From: JAGMXM01 sp964458325 | GTDB lineage: Bacteria; Verrucomicrobiota; Verrucomicrobiia; Limisphaerales; UBA1319 | Direction of reading: 5' to 3' | NCBI GenBank assembly: GCA_964458325.1 | Contig: CAYWIM010000016.1 | Coordinates: 1 to 59,057 of the forward strand | DNA length: 59,057 bases | Notes under the pieces: model-generated | The model's input: only the letters and a program-made list of their open reading frames with translations | Databases searched by the model: none | What the model was told of the DNA's origin: nothing | Made by a program: the position numbers and the translations under genes | Shown: positions 45,140 through 52,761 of the stretch, piece after piece | Layout of the letters: each line of letters begins with the position of its first letter | Numbering within the stretch: position 1 is the stretch's first letter

Positions 45140-48100
45140 CTACGGTGTAGCCGGGACATGAAACGAATCCCACACCCTCTCGGCACAGTCGTCCTCCGGC
45201 CTCGACCCTGGGTGAATCCAGAGGCGGAAACGCAGGATCAGCGGCCGCTCGCACTCGAGCGCGAAGCGTCGTCCGCTGGCGGGGAAGGTCGGCTGACACC
45301 ATGACAGCTCCGGAAACTGAACCCAATCGCCCGGGTAATCAGGATTTTGTGCGTGCTGAAATATCGCCAATCCCGACAGCGCGTCGCTGCCGGCGAAGCG
45401 CCCGCTCAGGTCCGACCAGGCCCGCCGCGGGACGGCGTTGGACGCGCCGGTGATCATCGTGATGACCTGCGCCTTGGGCGTTGCCATCCGGACATTCAAG
45501 CCCCCGTATTGATCGGTCCCGCGCCGGGCGATCGTGACGCCATCCTTCAGCCCGAGGAATTCGAACGTCAGGTCCACCACACGGCCTTGCGGAGTCGCGG
45601 GATAGGCGCGGATGACCGCCCGCTCGCGCACGATGGGCTCGCGGTCGTCCCAGAGCCACAGGTTTTCCGCCTCGATCTGCGCGAACGCCGGCCCGCTCTC
45701 GATCTGGATCTTCCCCGTGGGCCGCGCGAACACTTTCTGGAGCGCGTGCAAATCGCCTCGCTCGCTGCCGAAATCCACCTCGGGCCACGCCCAGTAAATG
45801 CCCCGATGATGCGGATGATCCACCGCCCAGTCCGCGGTCAGGACCTCGCCATTGGAACCGTATAGCGGATGGATATAGCCGCTCCGAGCACGGGCGTAGA
45901 TGCGGTTGGCCGGAGTGACTTTCTCCAGGATCGCCCCGGGCTCGACCGCCCCGTAGTTGTAGCGCAAGACTGGCTTGCCGCCCTCGGTGATCTCGATCCG
46001 GCCCGTGCTCGAATCCTGTGAGACCCGCATCGCCGCCGGGAGGTTCAAGTGCCGCTGCAGGAAGTCAAATGTCCCCTCGCCGTTGATGCTGTGGCCGCCC
46101 TGGAAGAACTCGATGGCCGTCCGATCGGCCAGCCCGAGCTGCGCATACAGCCAGCGGACCTTGGCATATTCGTGCGCCACCCACTGGTCCCGGCCCACCC
46201 GATCCAGGTGGCCGCGCTCGACCATGAACGGCCGCGGCGCCATCAGGTAGCCCATCTCCGCATAGTCGAACGTGTGGCCGAGGTTCCAGTAAGGCATCTC
46301 CCATTCGATCGTCCGCATGAAGCTGAACGGCTGGTCGGTGGCGGCCACCTTGCGCGTCCACTGGTTGAAATCGCCCGAGCAAATCGAGAGGCAGTATTTC
46401 TCGAGGATGGCGGGCACGCGCACCGCAGTCTCGCCGCCGTAGCTCAAGCCGTAAAAGGCGATCCGCCTTCCGTCCACGAACGGCTGCGCCTCGAGCCAGC
46501 GCAGGATCTGATCGTGCTGGGCGATGATGAACGAGAAGAGAGTCGCCCTGACCGTGTTGGCCTTGCGGTCCAGCCATCGATAGCGGTCCTCGCCGCGATA
46601 CAGGTTGTGCGGGGCAAAGGTGACGAAGCCGCGTTCGGCCAGGACGCCCGCGAAGTTGTTGTAGGCGGTCGAGTTGCCGTCGAGCGTGTCCCGCGGCAGC
46701 CCGTTGCGCCCGTGCTGGCAGACGACGACCGGACGCCGCTCGCCCGGCCGGATGTCCTTCGGCACGACCAAAACGCCCCAGGCGAATACCTCCGGCCACA
46801 CGTCCAGCACCACATCGTAGGCCGTCCATCGAGCTGACTCGGCCACTTTCCGGCTCCGGGCGTTGAAAGGCAGCAGCGGCTCGTCGAAGCGGCCCATCCC
46901 CTCTTCCTGAAACTGGCGGCGAAATGCCTTCGCGCCCTCGATGAACTTCTCCGGCGGATGAGTGGGCCGGCGCCGCTCCGTGCTCCAGCGGTTGTCCGCC
47001 AGCTCCGGCATGACTCGGTAAAGAAAGAACTGATCGCGGACGTGCTCGGATCGGCGCACCAGCGTTTGAACATGGTTTTCCATCGCCTCGAATAGCCGCT
47101 GGTGCCGCGCCGCGGGGTCGAACCCCACACGCCGATCCGCCGGCAGCTCGTCCGACACCGGCGCGAAAGGGCCCATCCCCATCCGCTGCCCAAGCGCCGT
47201 CAGCGCTTTCTCCGAGCAGGGGCCGATGGGCTGGCCGCCTTCGCCATGAACCAGCACCGGCCGGCTGAAGCGGCTGCCGGTCTGGATCCGCTCGACCTCG
47301 GCACGGATGCTCGCGATGCCCGGCGTCCGGAGATCGCCTTTGTGGCCCGTCACCTCGGGAATCGCGCTGTGCTCGATGACCAGGATCCGCGGCAGGATCA
47401 GGCTGGCAATTTCCGCGTCGCCGAACTCGCGGAGCAAGCCCCACACGTTGCGATAGATCGGCTCCGCCCAGACACTCTGCCGCGAGTCGAAGTACCCGCT
47501 GACCAGCGCTGCGTCGATCCGCCCGTCCAGCGCCGCCGCATACATGGCGACCAATCCGCCTTCCCCATACCCGCAGACGGCCGTCTTGGTTCCCGCGCCG
47601 ATTCGGGCCTCGAACCAGTCCACCGCCGCCAGCACGGTCTGCACTTCATAGCCGATGACATGACGGCCCATGTGAAATGCCTGGCGGTATATCCACTCGC
47701 GATGGGTCTGATCGGACGCCGCAATCTGCTTGTCTTGCGTCCAGAGCTTTTCCCGGTTGATGGTCGCGGGAATGACCAGCTCGATCCCCTGCTCCGCCAG
47801 GCGCCGCGCGACCTGAGATGCTGGCCGAACTCCAGGCGCAAGCCCCAGCACTTGCTCCGGCGTCTGGCTGGCATCGGGAACCACAACCCCGCACGCCCGA
47901 GGCTGCCCCGTCGGTTCGACCAGCAATCCCTCGCTCCACAGCCCTTCCAACACCGGCCAGCGCACCTGGAACACCCGATACCGCGATGTCTCCGCCACCA
48001 GCGCCGGATGCATGTCATCGCCAATCCGCTCCATCCGGACCGGCAGCCGCGGATCCACGGCGCCCACAATCGCTCGAAACCGATTGCGATTGGGCTCGAC

Positions 48101-48364
48101 CGATCGCGCATACGCTTCGGCTGACGCAAAATCGCGCGCCCAGAAGGCCCCTCGTTTGGCGGCCGACTCGGCGATCTGTCGTTCCACATACTGGTGCGCC
48201 CCATCCATCAGCCGGCCCGAAAGGTCGGCCTCCTCCCAGGCAATTGGCTCGGTTTTGGGCAGCCGCACGGCTGGCGCCCCCGCCATCGATGCCCAGCCAA
48301 TCCCCCACCCCAAAACGCAGATGAGCAGAGGATCCAAATGGATCAGCGGTTTGTTCATTTTCAT
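45140..48364 (-). CDS. Multidomain secreted hydrolase: two alpha/beta-hydrolase domains plus DUF6807 (PmoA-like)
   Basis: Large exported protein of 1074 residues with a signal peptide (about 11-32). Residues about 90-400 form a first alpha/beta-hydrolase-like domain whose nucleophile elbow reads GYGEGG (Glu268 where Ser is expected), probably inactive. Residues about 430-775 form a second one with intact GLSYGG (Ser641), acid ERGHLD (Asp721) and His758 in GGHSING, resembling acetyl xylan esterase/dienelactone hydrolases. Residues about 785-1065 match DUF6807 (PmoA family; VDHPHHRGIYWAWPEVDFG, WLWDDREP). The ATG at 48364 has GGAGA upstream. The open frame extends to 49126 without meaning. A role in carbohydrate ester degradation is inferred. 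Confidence 0.85.
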   Translation of the reverse strand: MKMNKPLIHLDPLLICVLGWGIGWASMAGAPAVRLPKTEPIAWEEADLSGRLMDGAHQYVERQIAESAAKRGAFWARDFASAEAYARSVEPNRNRFRAIVGAVDPRLPVRMERIGDDMHPALVAETSRYRVFQVRWPVLEGLWSEGLLVEPTGQPRACGVVVPDASQTPEQVLGLAPGVRPASQVARRLAEQGIELVIPATINREKLWTQDKQIAASDQTHREWIYRQAFHMGRHVIGYEVQTVLAAVDWFEARIGAGTKTAVCGYGEGGLVAMYAAALDGRIDAALVSGYFDSRQSVWAEPIYRNVWGLLREFGDAEIASLILPRILVIEHSAIPEVTGHKGDLRTPGIASIRAEVERIQTGSRFSRPVLVHGEGGQPIGPCSEKALTALGQRMGMGPFAPVSDELPADRRVGFDPAARHQRLFEAMENHVQTLVRRSEHVRDQFFLYRVMPELADNRWSTERRRPTHPPEKFIEGAKAFRRQFQEEGMGRFDEPLLPFNARSRKVAESARWTAYDVVLDVWPEVFAWGVLVVPKDIRPGERRPVVVCQHGRNGLPRDTLDGNSTAYNNFAGVLAERGFVTFAPHNLYRGEDRYRWLDRKANTVRATLFSFIIAQHDQILRWLEAQPFVDGRRIAFYGLSYGGETAVRVPAILEKYCLSICSGDFNQWTRKVAATDQPFSFMRTIEWEMPYWNLGHTFDYAEMGYLMAPRPFMVERGHLDRVGRDQWVAHEYAKVRWLYAQLGLADRTAIEFFQGGHSINGEGTFDFLQRHLNLPAAMRVSQDSSTGRIEITEGGKPVLRYNYGAVEPGAILEKVTPANRIYARARSGYIHPLYGSNGEVLTADWAVDHPHHRGIYWAWPEVDFGSERGDLHALQKVFARPTGKIQIESGPAFAQIEAENLWLWDDREPIVRERAVIRAYPATPQGRVVDLTFEFLGLKDGVTIARRGTDQYGGLNVRMATPKAQVITMITGASNAVPRRAWSDLSGRFAGSDALSGLAIFQHAQNPDYPGDWVQFPELSWCQPTFPASGRRFALECERPLILRFRLWIHPGSRPEDDCAERVWDSFHVPATP

Positions 48365-48507
48365 CGGTCTCCATGGTTCACGTTTTCCTCGACAATCGCC
48401 GGATGCGGACCGCCCGGACGCGCCGCCTGCCCCCGGAAGCCCTCCAGCACGATGCAAAAAGCTTTTCATGGTTCCGATGGGGCCAATCGGGCGTCGGCGA
48501 TTCAGCG

Positions 48508-50349
48508 CTACTCGGGTGGCCAGGTCTTGTCGCCTTCGAGCCAGATACGAAATGAGCCGCCGAGCAAGTCGCGGGCTTCGTCTTCCGCGACCGGCACTGG
48601 CTGTCCGGACTGGACCAGCGCCTGCCGTTCTTTGTCCGAAAAAAAGCGCTGCCATTTGTGGCGCAGCGCCACACGCTCCTCGCGTGAGGGGCGATTGCCG
48701 CTGGTGCCGCCCCTCGACTTGGGATGTGCCAGCTTTTCCACGAGAAAGGCCATCGCATCGTGCCATAACTCCTCGTCGGCGATGCGCTCGATCCACGCGT
48801 CCGTCGCCGCCCAATGCGCCCCCAATTTCGTCAATGCCTGGCTGGCCTCGCGCACCACCCACACGTGTCGTTCGATGCGCACAATGTTCGCCAGCGGCAC
48901 GATGAACACCGCGTTCGTCGAATCCCCAGCGACTGCGCAGGCCTCCCGCATCACACCGCGATCCCGATCGTCCAATGCCTCCAGGAGCAGCTTCTCCCAT
49001 TTCCCCGTCGGCGGCTTCGGCAGCGCCCGCACCGCCGCTTCGCGGAGCATGGGCGGATTCTGAGTGAAAAATGCCTCCAGCGTCTGTTCCCAGCCGTCGC
49101 CGCGCGGCATCTCTGGATCGGCCCATTCGAGGAACTGCGCCATGATCACCTCGATGCCGCCGTTCCTCGGCGCGCGATACTCGCGTTCGCGCAATCCCGC
49201 CAATGCCGCCACGAGCGCATCGCCTGCGCCGGGAGCATTGAGGATGTTGTCCTCAGGCTTTTCGCGCAGACTCCATTGCTCGAGGGTCTTCCGGAGCGCT
49301 TCCAATACGGGAACGGCATCCTCCGGCCTGCCGATGGATTCGATGATGAACGCGCCGGTCCGCGCATGGTTTGTGTTGGTGGAACGGAGCAGTCTTCCCG
49401 CCGCAATGCGCAACGGTTCCGCTGCCTCCGGCAGCCACTGGTTCGTATAGGCCGCAGCCTCTTCCTCCGCAACGTAACCGAAAGGTCTGCGGGGGTATCC
49501 ACCCACGATTCGCGGCGGCATCCTTCGGCTCAGGAACATGGCGGCGCCGTGCGCAACGCTCGGGCTCTCGATCGAGAGCAACCGGATCAGCGCCCGGGTG
49601 GCGTTGGTGGTCTGGATGCGCTGGATACCCTCGAGGGCGCACGCCTCTCCCAAACCAGCCTGTCTTTCCAAAGCCGAAAGAAAGACCGGATGGCTTAAAT
49701 AGCGGAAATCTGTCTTATGCCAGTATGCGCCCAGCTGATTTTCCTCGATCGGTTCTTGACTCGCCGCGATGAGGCGCACGCGCTCGGCCGCCTGCTCCGC
49801 CGTCGGGACCGAGATGGCAATCGTCGCCCGAGCGACCGGCAGCGGCCGATCCTGAGTCGCCGTCCATCCGAAGTCATGCGCCACCTGCACTGAAAAGACG
49901 CCCGGGCGATCCACCCGCACATAGTTCTGGAGCCGCAGCAACTGCCGGTGGACCTCGCCCGATTTGAGCTCGTGCGGGCCCGCCAATCCCCCCATCTCCA
50001 TCCAGGTCTCTTTCGGAAGCGCACGCCCGTCTTCATCCATCACCGTGAACCGATATCTTGTGGGAAAACCCGTGCCGCGGTAATCGCCGCCGGTCTCGAA
50101 TTCCAATGACCGCGGGCCCGCATTCGAGAGGATGAAGGTGAACTCGATGACGTCGCCCAGCCAAAAGTTCGTGCCGCTGGCGAACGCCAGCGCGACATGA
50201 GCCCCGTCCGGCACCGGCCGCGTCTCGCGCGCCCCGAGGGCCGCCAGCCCAAACGCGAACGCAACCGCCAATTCAATCGTCGCCGCCGCCGGTACGCTCG
50301 CCGTCCCAACCATCAGCGCCGCACTCAACAACCGCCATGCGCTCATCAT
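48508..50349 (-). CDS. Secreted HEAT-repeat protein
   Basis: Protein of 613 residues with a signal peptide or anchor at the N-terminus (about 5-35). The first 180 residues are beta-rich (FWLGDVIEFTFILSNAGPRSLEF; LKSGEVHRQLLRLQNYVRV), like a predicted Ig-like domain found before HEAT repeats in verrucomicrobial proteins. From about 220 to 570 are helical HEAT-like repeats (TNATRALIRLLSIESPSVAHGAAMFL; PMLREAAVRALPKPPTGKWEKLLLEAL). It probably serves as a scaffold. ATG at 50349 or 50346. It sits in a minus-strand cluster between a beta-helix gene and the hydrolase fusion. Confidence 0.78.
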   Translation of the reverse strand: MMSAWRLLSAALMVGTASVPAAATIELAVAFAFGLAALGARETRPVPDGAHVALAFASGTNFWLGDVIEFTFILSNAGPRSLEFETGGDYRGTGFPTRYRFTVMDEDGRALPKETWMEMGGLAGPHELKSGEVHRQLLRLQNYVRVDRPGVFSVQVAHDFGWTATQDRPLPVARATIAISVPTAEQAAERVRLIAASQEPIEENQLGAYWHKTDFRYLSHPVFLSALERQAGLGEACALEGIQRIQTTNATRALIRLLSIESPSVAHGAAMFLSRRMPPRIVGGYPRRPFGYVAEEEAAAYTNQWLPEAAEPLRIAAGRLLRSTNTNHARTGAFIIESIGRPEDAVPVLEALRKTLEQWSLREKPEDNILNAPGAGDALVAALAGLREREYRAPRNGGIEVIMAQFLEWADPEMPRGDGWEQTLEAFFTQNPPMLREAAVRALPKPPTGKWEKLLLEALDDRDRGVMREACAVAGDSTNAVFIVPLANIVRIERHVWVVREASQALTKLGAHWAATDAWIERIADEELWHDAMAFLVEKLAHPKSRGGTSGNRPSREERVALRHKWQRFFSDKERQALVQSGQPVPVAEDEARDLLGGSFRIWLEGDKTWPPE

Positions 50350-50393
50350 GGGATGCGCCCCCCGCTTTTCCTCGAGTCTCTGGTATCGGCTCT

Positions 50394-51188
50394 TCACCTC
50401 TTGAAACCTCCCCGGATGGCCCACCCTGGATTCTGCCGCCCGTCATTCTCATAAGCGCCGACGTCAAATGGAGCGTTGCGCTTGAATGCATCGAAGTCGA
50501 GCAGCGGCACGCAAGATGCATCCGCACGCTCCCGCAATGGGGAAGCGGCCTTAGGCCAGAAATTCCGGCCAGCCGGGTCCGCGAACGCTCCGGCCGGATC
50601 GCCGCCGTCGAAGATCTGCCGCCCGTCCAGGGAAATGCCGGCCAGGCGCCCGTGCACTGCATTGTTGCGCAGCACGGCAGCGCCCAATCCATCGGCTCGA
50701 ATCGCGGTTCCATCCGGGCAGAAGACCGCGTTGTTGGCAAACACGACATGGGTCGCCTTGGACCAGCCGAAGCGCACGCCCACTGGAGCATTGAAAATCG
50801 TGTTGTGGACGATGGTCGTGTTGCGGACCTGCGGCATCGCGGCATGCGGACCGGCCGTGATTCCACTGGCCGAACAGTCGAAGACAATGTTGTTGTGCCG
50901 ATCGCGGTTGTCCGCGGGCCGGGTCAGCAGCGGCGCGGGCCCCGGCCCGCCCCGGATGACGATGGGGTGCTCGGGTGTGCCTTCGACCGTGATCGAACGG
51001 CGGCCGGTTTGGGAATATACGCCGCTGTGCACAACGAGTTCGTCGCCGGGCTTCAGCGCGTTTGCAATCCGCTCGAATTCTTCATCCTGGCCTGCCGCGG
51101 CCGGGTGAATCTCCTGGGTCCGCCCCAGGACGCAGAGGAAGCCGGTGCAAACGAGCAGAGCCGTCAGGAGTCTGGATGCTGCATTCAT
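50394..51188 (-). CDS. Short secreted beta-helix protein, possibly internally deleted
   Basis: Protein of 264 residues with a signal peptide (about 1-22). The N-terminal part (EEFERIANALKPGDELVVHSG; VEGTPEHPIVIRG) is the typical beginning of right-handed beta-helix proteins of this group, and the C-terminal part (VRNTTIVHNTIFN; HVVFANNAVFCPDGTAI; RNNAVHGRLAGISLDG) is the typical end. The central coils normally lying between them are missing; the join is near residues 93-98. It may be a compact family member or the product of an in-frame deletion. The function is unknown; relatives bind or cleave polysaccharides. The gene ends 44 bases before the HEAT gene start. Confidence 0.72.
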   Translation of the reverse strand: MNAASRLLTALLVCTGFLCVLGRTQEIHPAAAGQDEEFERIANALKPGDELVVHSGVYSQTGRRSITVEGTPEHPIVIRGGPGPAPLLTRPADNRDRHNNIVFDCSASGITAGPHAAMPQVRNTTIVHNTIFNAPVGVRFGWSKATHVVFANNAVFCPDGTAIRADGLGAAVLRNNAVHGRLAGISLDGRQIFDGGDPAGAFADPAGRNFWPKAASPLRERADASCVPLLDFDAFKRNAPFDVGAYENDGRQNPGWAIRGGFKR

Positions 51189-51343
51189 GGGATCAGCAAA
51201 ACAATGCCTGGATCAGAGAAAATATCCGGCTGTTGGAGGGCTTGTCCAGGCAATAGGTGACCACACCATCGCTCAATCATACCCAGCGACTTCATCTTCC
51301 CTTGCCAAGGCTCGCAAGCCATGAGATTCGTGAAAGAAAGCCT

Positions 51344-52642
51344 ATGAAGACGCAACAATCCCGAGTCACTCGGCGCCGTTTCCTGGCCTCCATGGCGGCC
51401 ACAGCCGGCGGAATCGTGCTCCCCATCCGGCTCGGACATGCCGCGGACGCCACCGGCGTGTCGGCGGATGATCGGTCGACCAGCCAATTCTGGTATCGCC
51501 TCCAGCCGCCCGGCCGCTACATCGACTCCCAGCGCGGCAATCACGCCTTCGCATACTCAGACGCAAAGATCTACCTTTCGAATGACAATGGCCGCACCTG
51601 GCCTCACAGCCTCGATTTTCCGGACGCCAGGCGCATCACGTTCAGCCACATCTTCAAGAATGGGAACATCCTGTTCGCGACGGATTCAAAGCTCTACCTG
51701 AGCGAGGACAGCCTCGCGTCCTGCCGGCCCATCACGGTGAAAGCGCAAGATGGTTCGGATTACCTCCCCCACACGCCGCGCAATCCGGATCATCCCGGCT
51801 GGTATTTCCACTCGCTTTCGGGCGCCGTTTCGTGGGACGTCCATGGCGCCGAGATGCTGGTGTGGGGGAATTACTGCAATGTTCTGGGCGGCGCTTCCCC
51901 CGTCAACATCTATTACTCGACCGACCACGGACGCACCGTCAAAATCGCGTGCGCCTTCGGCCAGAATCCCCATTTCCGCGACAACGGCTCCCCGGGCGGC
52001 GGCCCCGCAGGCGCCCTCTTGGGAGACCCCCGCAACCTGGTGATCTGCCGGCATGTGCATGCGGTCGCCTACAATCCCGCCGAGGACGCATTCTACGCGT
52101 GCACGGGCGATCTGGATCGCGGCGCCGGCCACGAGTGCCACTGGCTCCGGGGCACTTACGACTCGATCAGCGACCGATGGCAGTGGCATGTGATCGTGTC
52201 GACCAACTCGAACTCGCGCTTCAAGTCCGGCGGAATCACCTTCGTCGACGGCCAGCTCTATTGGATCAGCGACGCCAACGGCGAGGCCAGCGATGCCTAC
52301 GGGCCCCTCGGATACGACCGCGGCATCTTCCGATGCGCCCCCGCCGACCTCACCGATCCAGCCAAGCACATCCTGCTGTTCAATCCCAAGGTCGAAGCCG
52401 GCTGCATGATCATCCAGGATGGCGTCATCCTGGCCGCCCATTGCGCCCCCGCCTCCCCCCTGGCCACCGGGCTCATCGTCTCGACCGACATGGGAAAGAC
52501 TTGGGCGCAATGCGACCTCATGGAGTTCGGCAAGCGGTCCCCAGTCCGCTTCCATGAGAAGAATGGCGACGGATGGTTCCGGGTCGATCTGCGATCGGGC
52601 TGGATCCAAAAGGCGGAGGTGCTCTTCATCAAACCGAAATGA
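51344..52642 (+). CDS. Tat-exported BNR/sialidase-like beta-propeller protein
   Basis: Protein of 432 residues. The N-terminus is a twin-arginine signal (TRRRFLASMAATAGGIVLP at about 8-26). The rest shows BNR/Asp-box-like repeats of neuraminidase-type propellers: SNDNGRTWPHS, YYSTDHGRTVKI and VSTDMGKTW. The conserved sialidase Arg triad is not evident, so the enzymatic activity is unproven. The ATG at 51344 starts the signal peptide. The IlvD-like gene follows 119 bases downstream on the same strand, and the beta-helix gene is divergent upstream. Confidence 0.8.
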   Translation: MKTQQSRVTRRRFLASMAATAGGIVLPIRLGHAADATGVSADDRSTSQFWYRLQPPGRYIDSQRGNHAFAYSDAKIYLSNDNGRTWPHSLDFPDARRITFSHIFKNGNILFATDSKLYLSEDSLASCRPITVKAQDGSDYLPHTPRNPDHPGWYFHSLSGAVSWDVHGAEMLVWGNYCNVLGGASPVNIYYSTDHGRTVKIACAFGQNPHFRDNGSPGGGPAGALLGDPRNLVICRHVHAVAYNPAEDAFYACTGDLDRGAGHECHWLRGTYDSISDRWQWHVIVSTNSNSRFKSGGITFVDGQLYWISDANGEASDAYGPLGYDRGIFRCAPADLTDPAKHILLFNPKVEAGCMIIQDGVILAAHCAPASPLATGLIVSTDMGKTWAQCDLMEFGKRSPVRFHEKNGDGWFRVDLRSGWIQKAEVLFIKPK

Positions 52643-52761
52643 CCGGCGGCTTGACTCGTCCGGCCCCGCCGCCGCACCGCTTCATTGTGGGCGTGACATC
52701 CGTGCGCTGCTGCCCTATACGAATTGCGCATATTGTGCGGTAGTATTAACAGGATATTCTC

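Noticed and set aside
48365..49126. N-terminal extension of the hydrolase/DUF6807 frame
   Set aside because: The extension covers the HEAT-repeat gene's end in another frame, lacks coding character, and the signal peptide begins at 48364.
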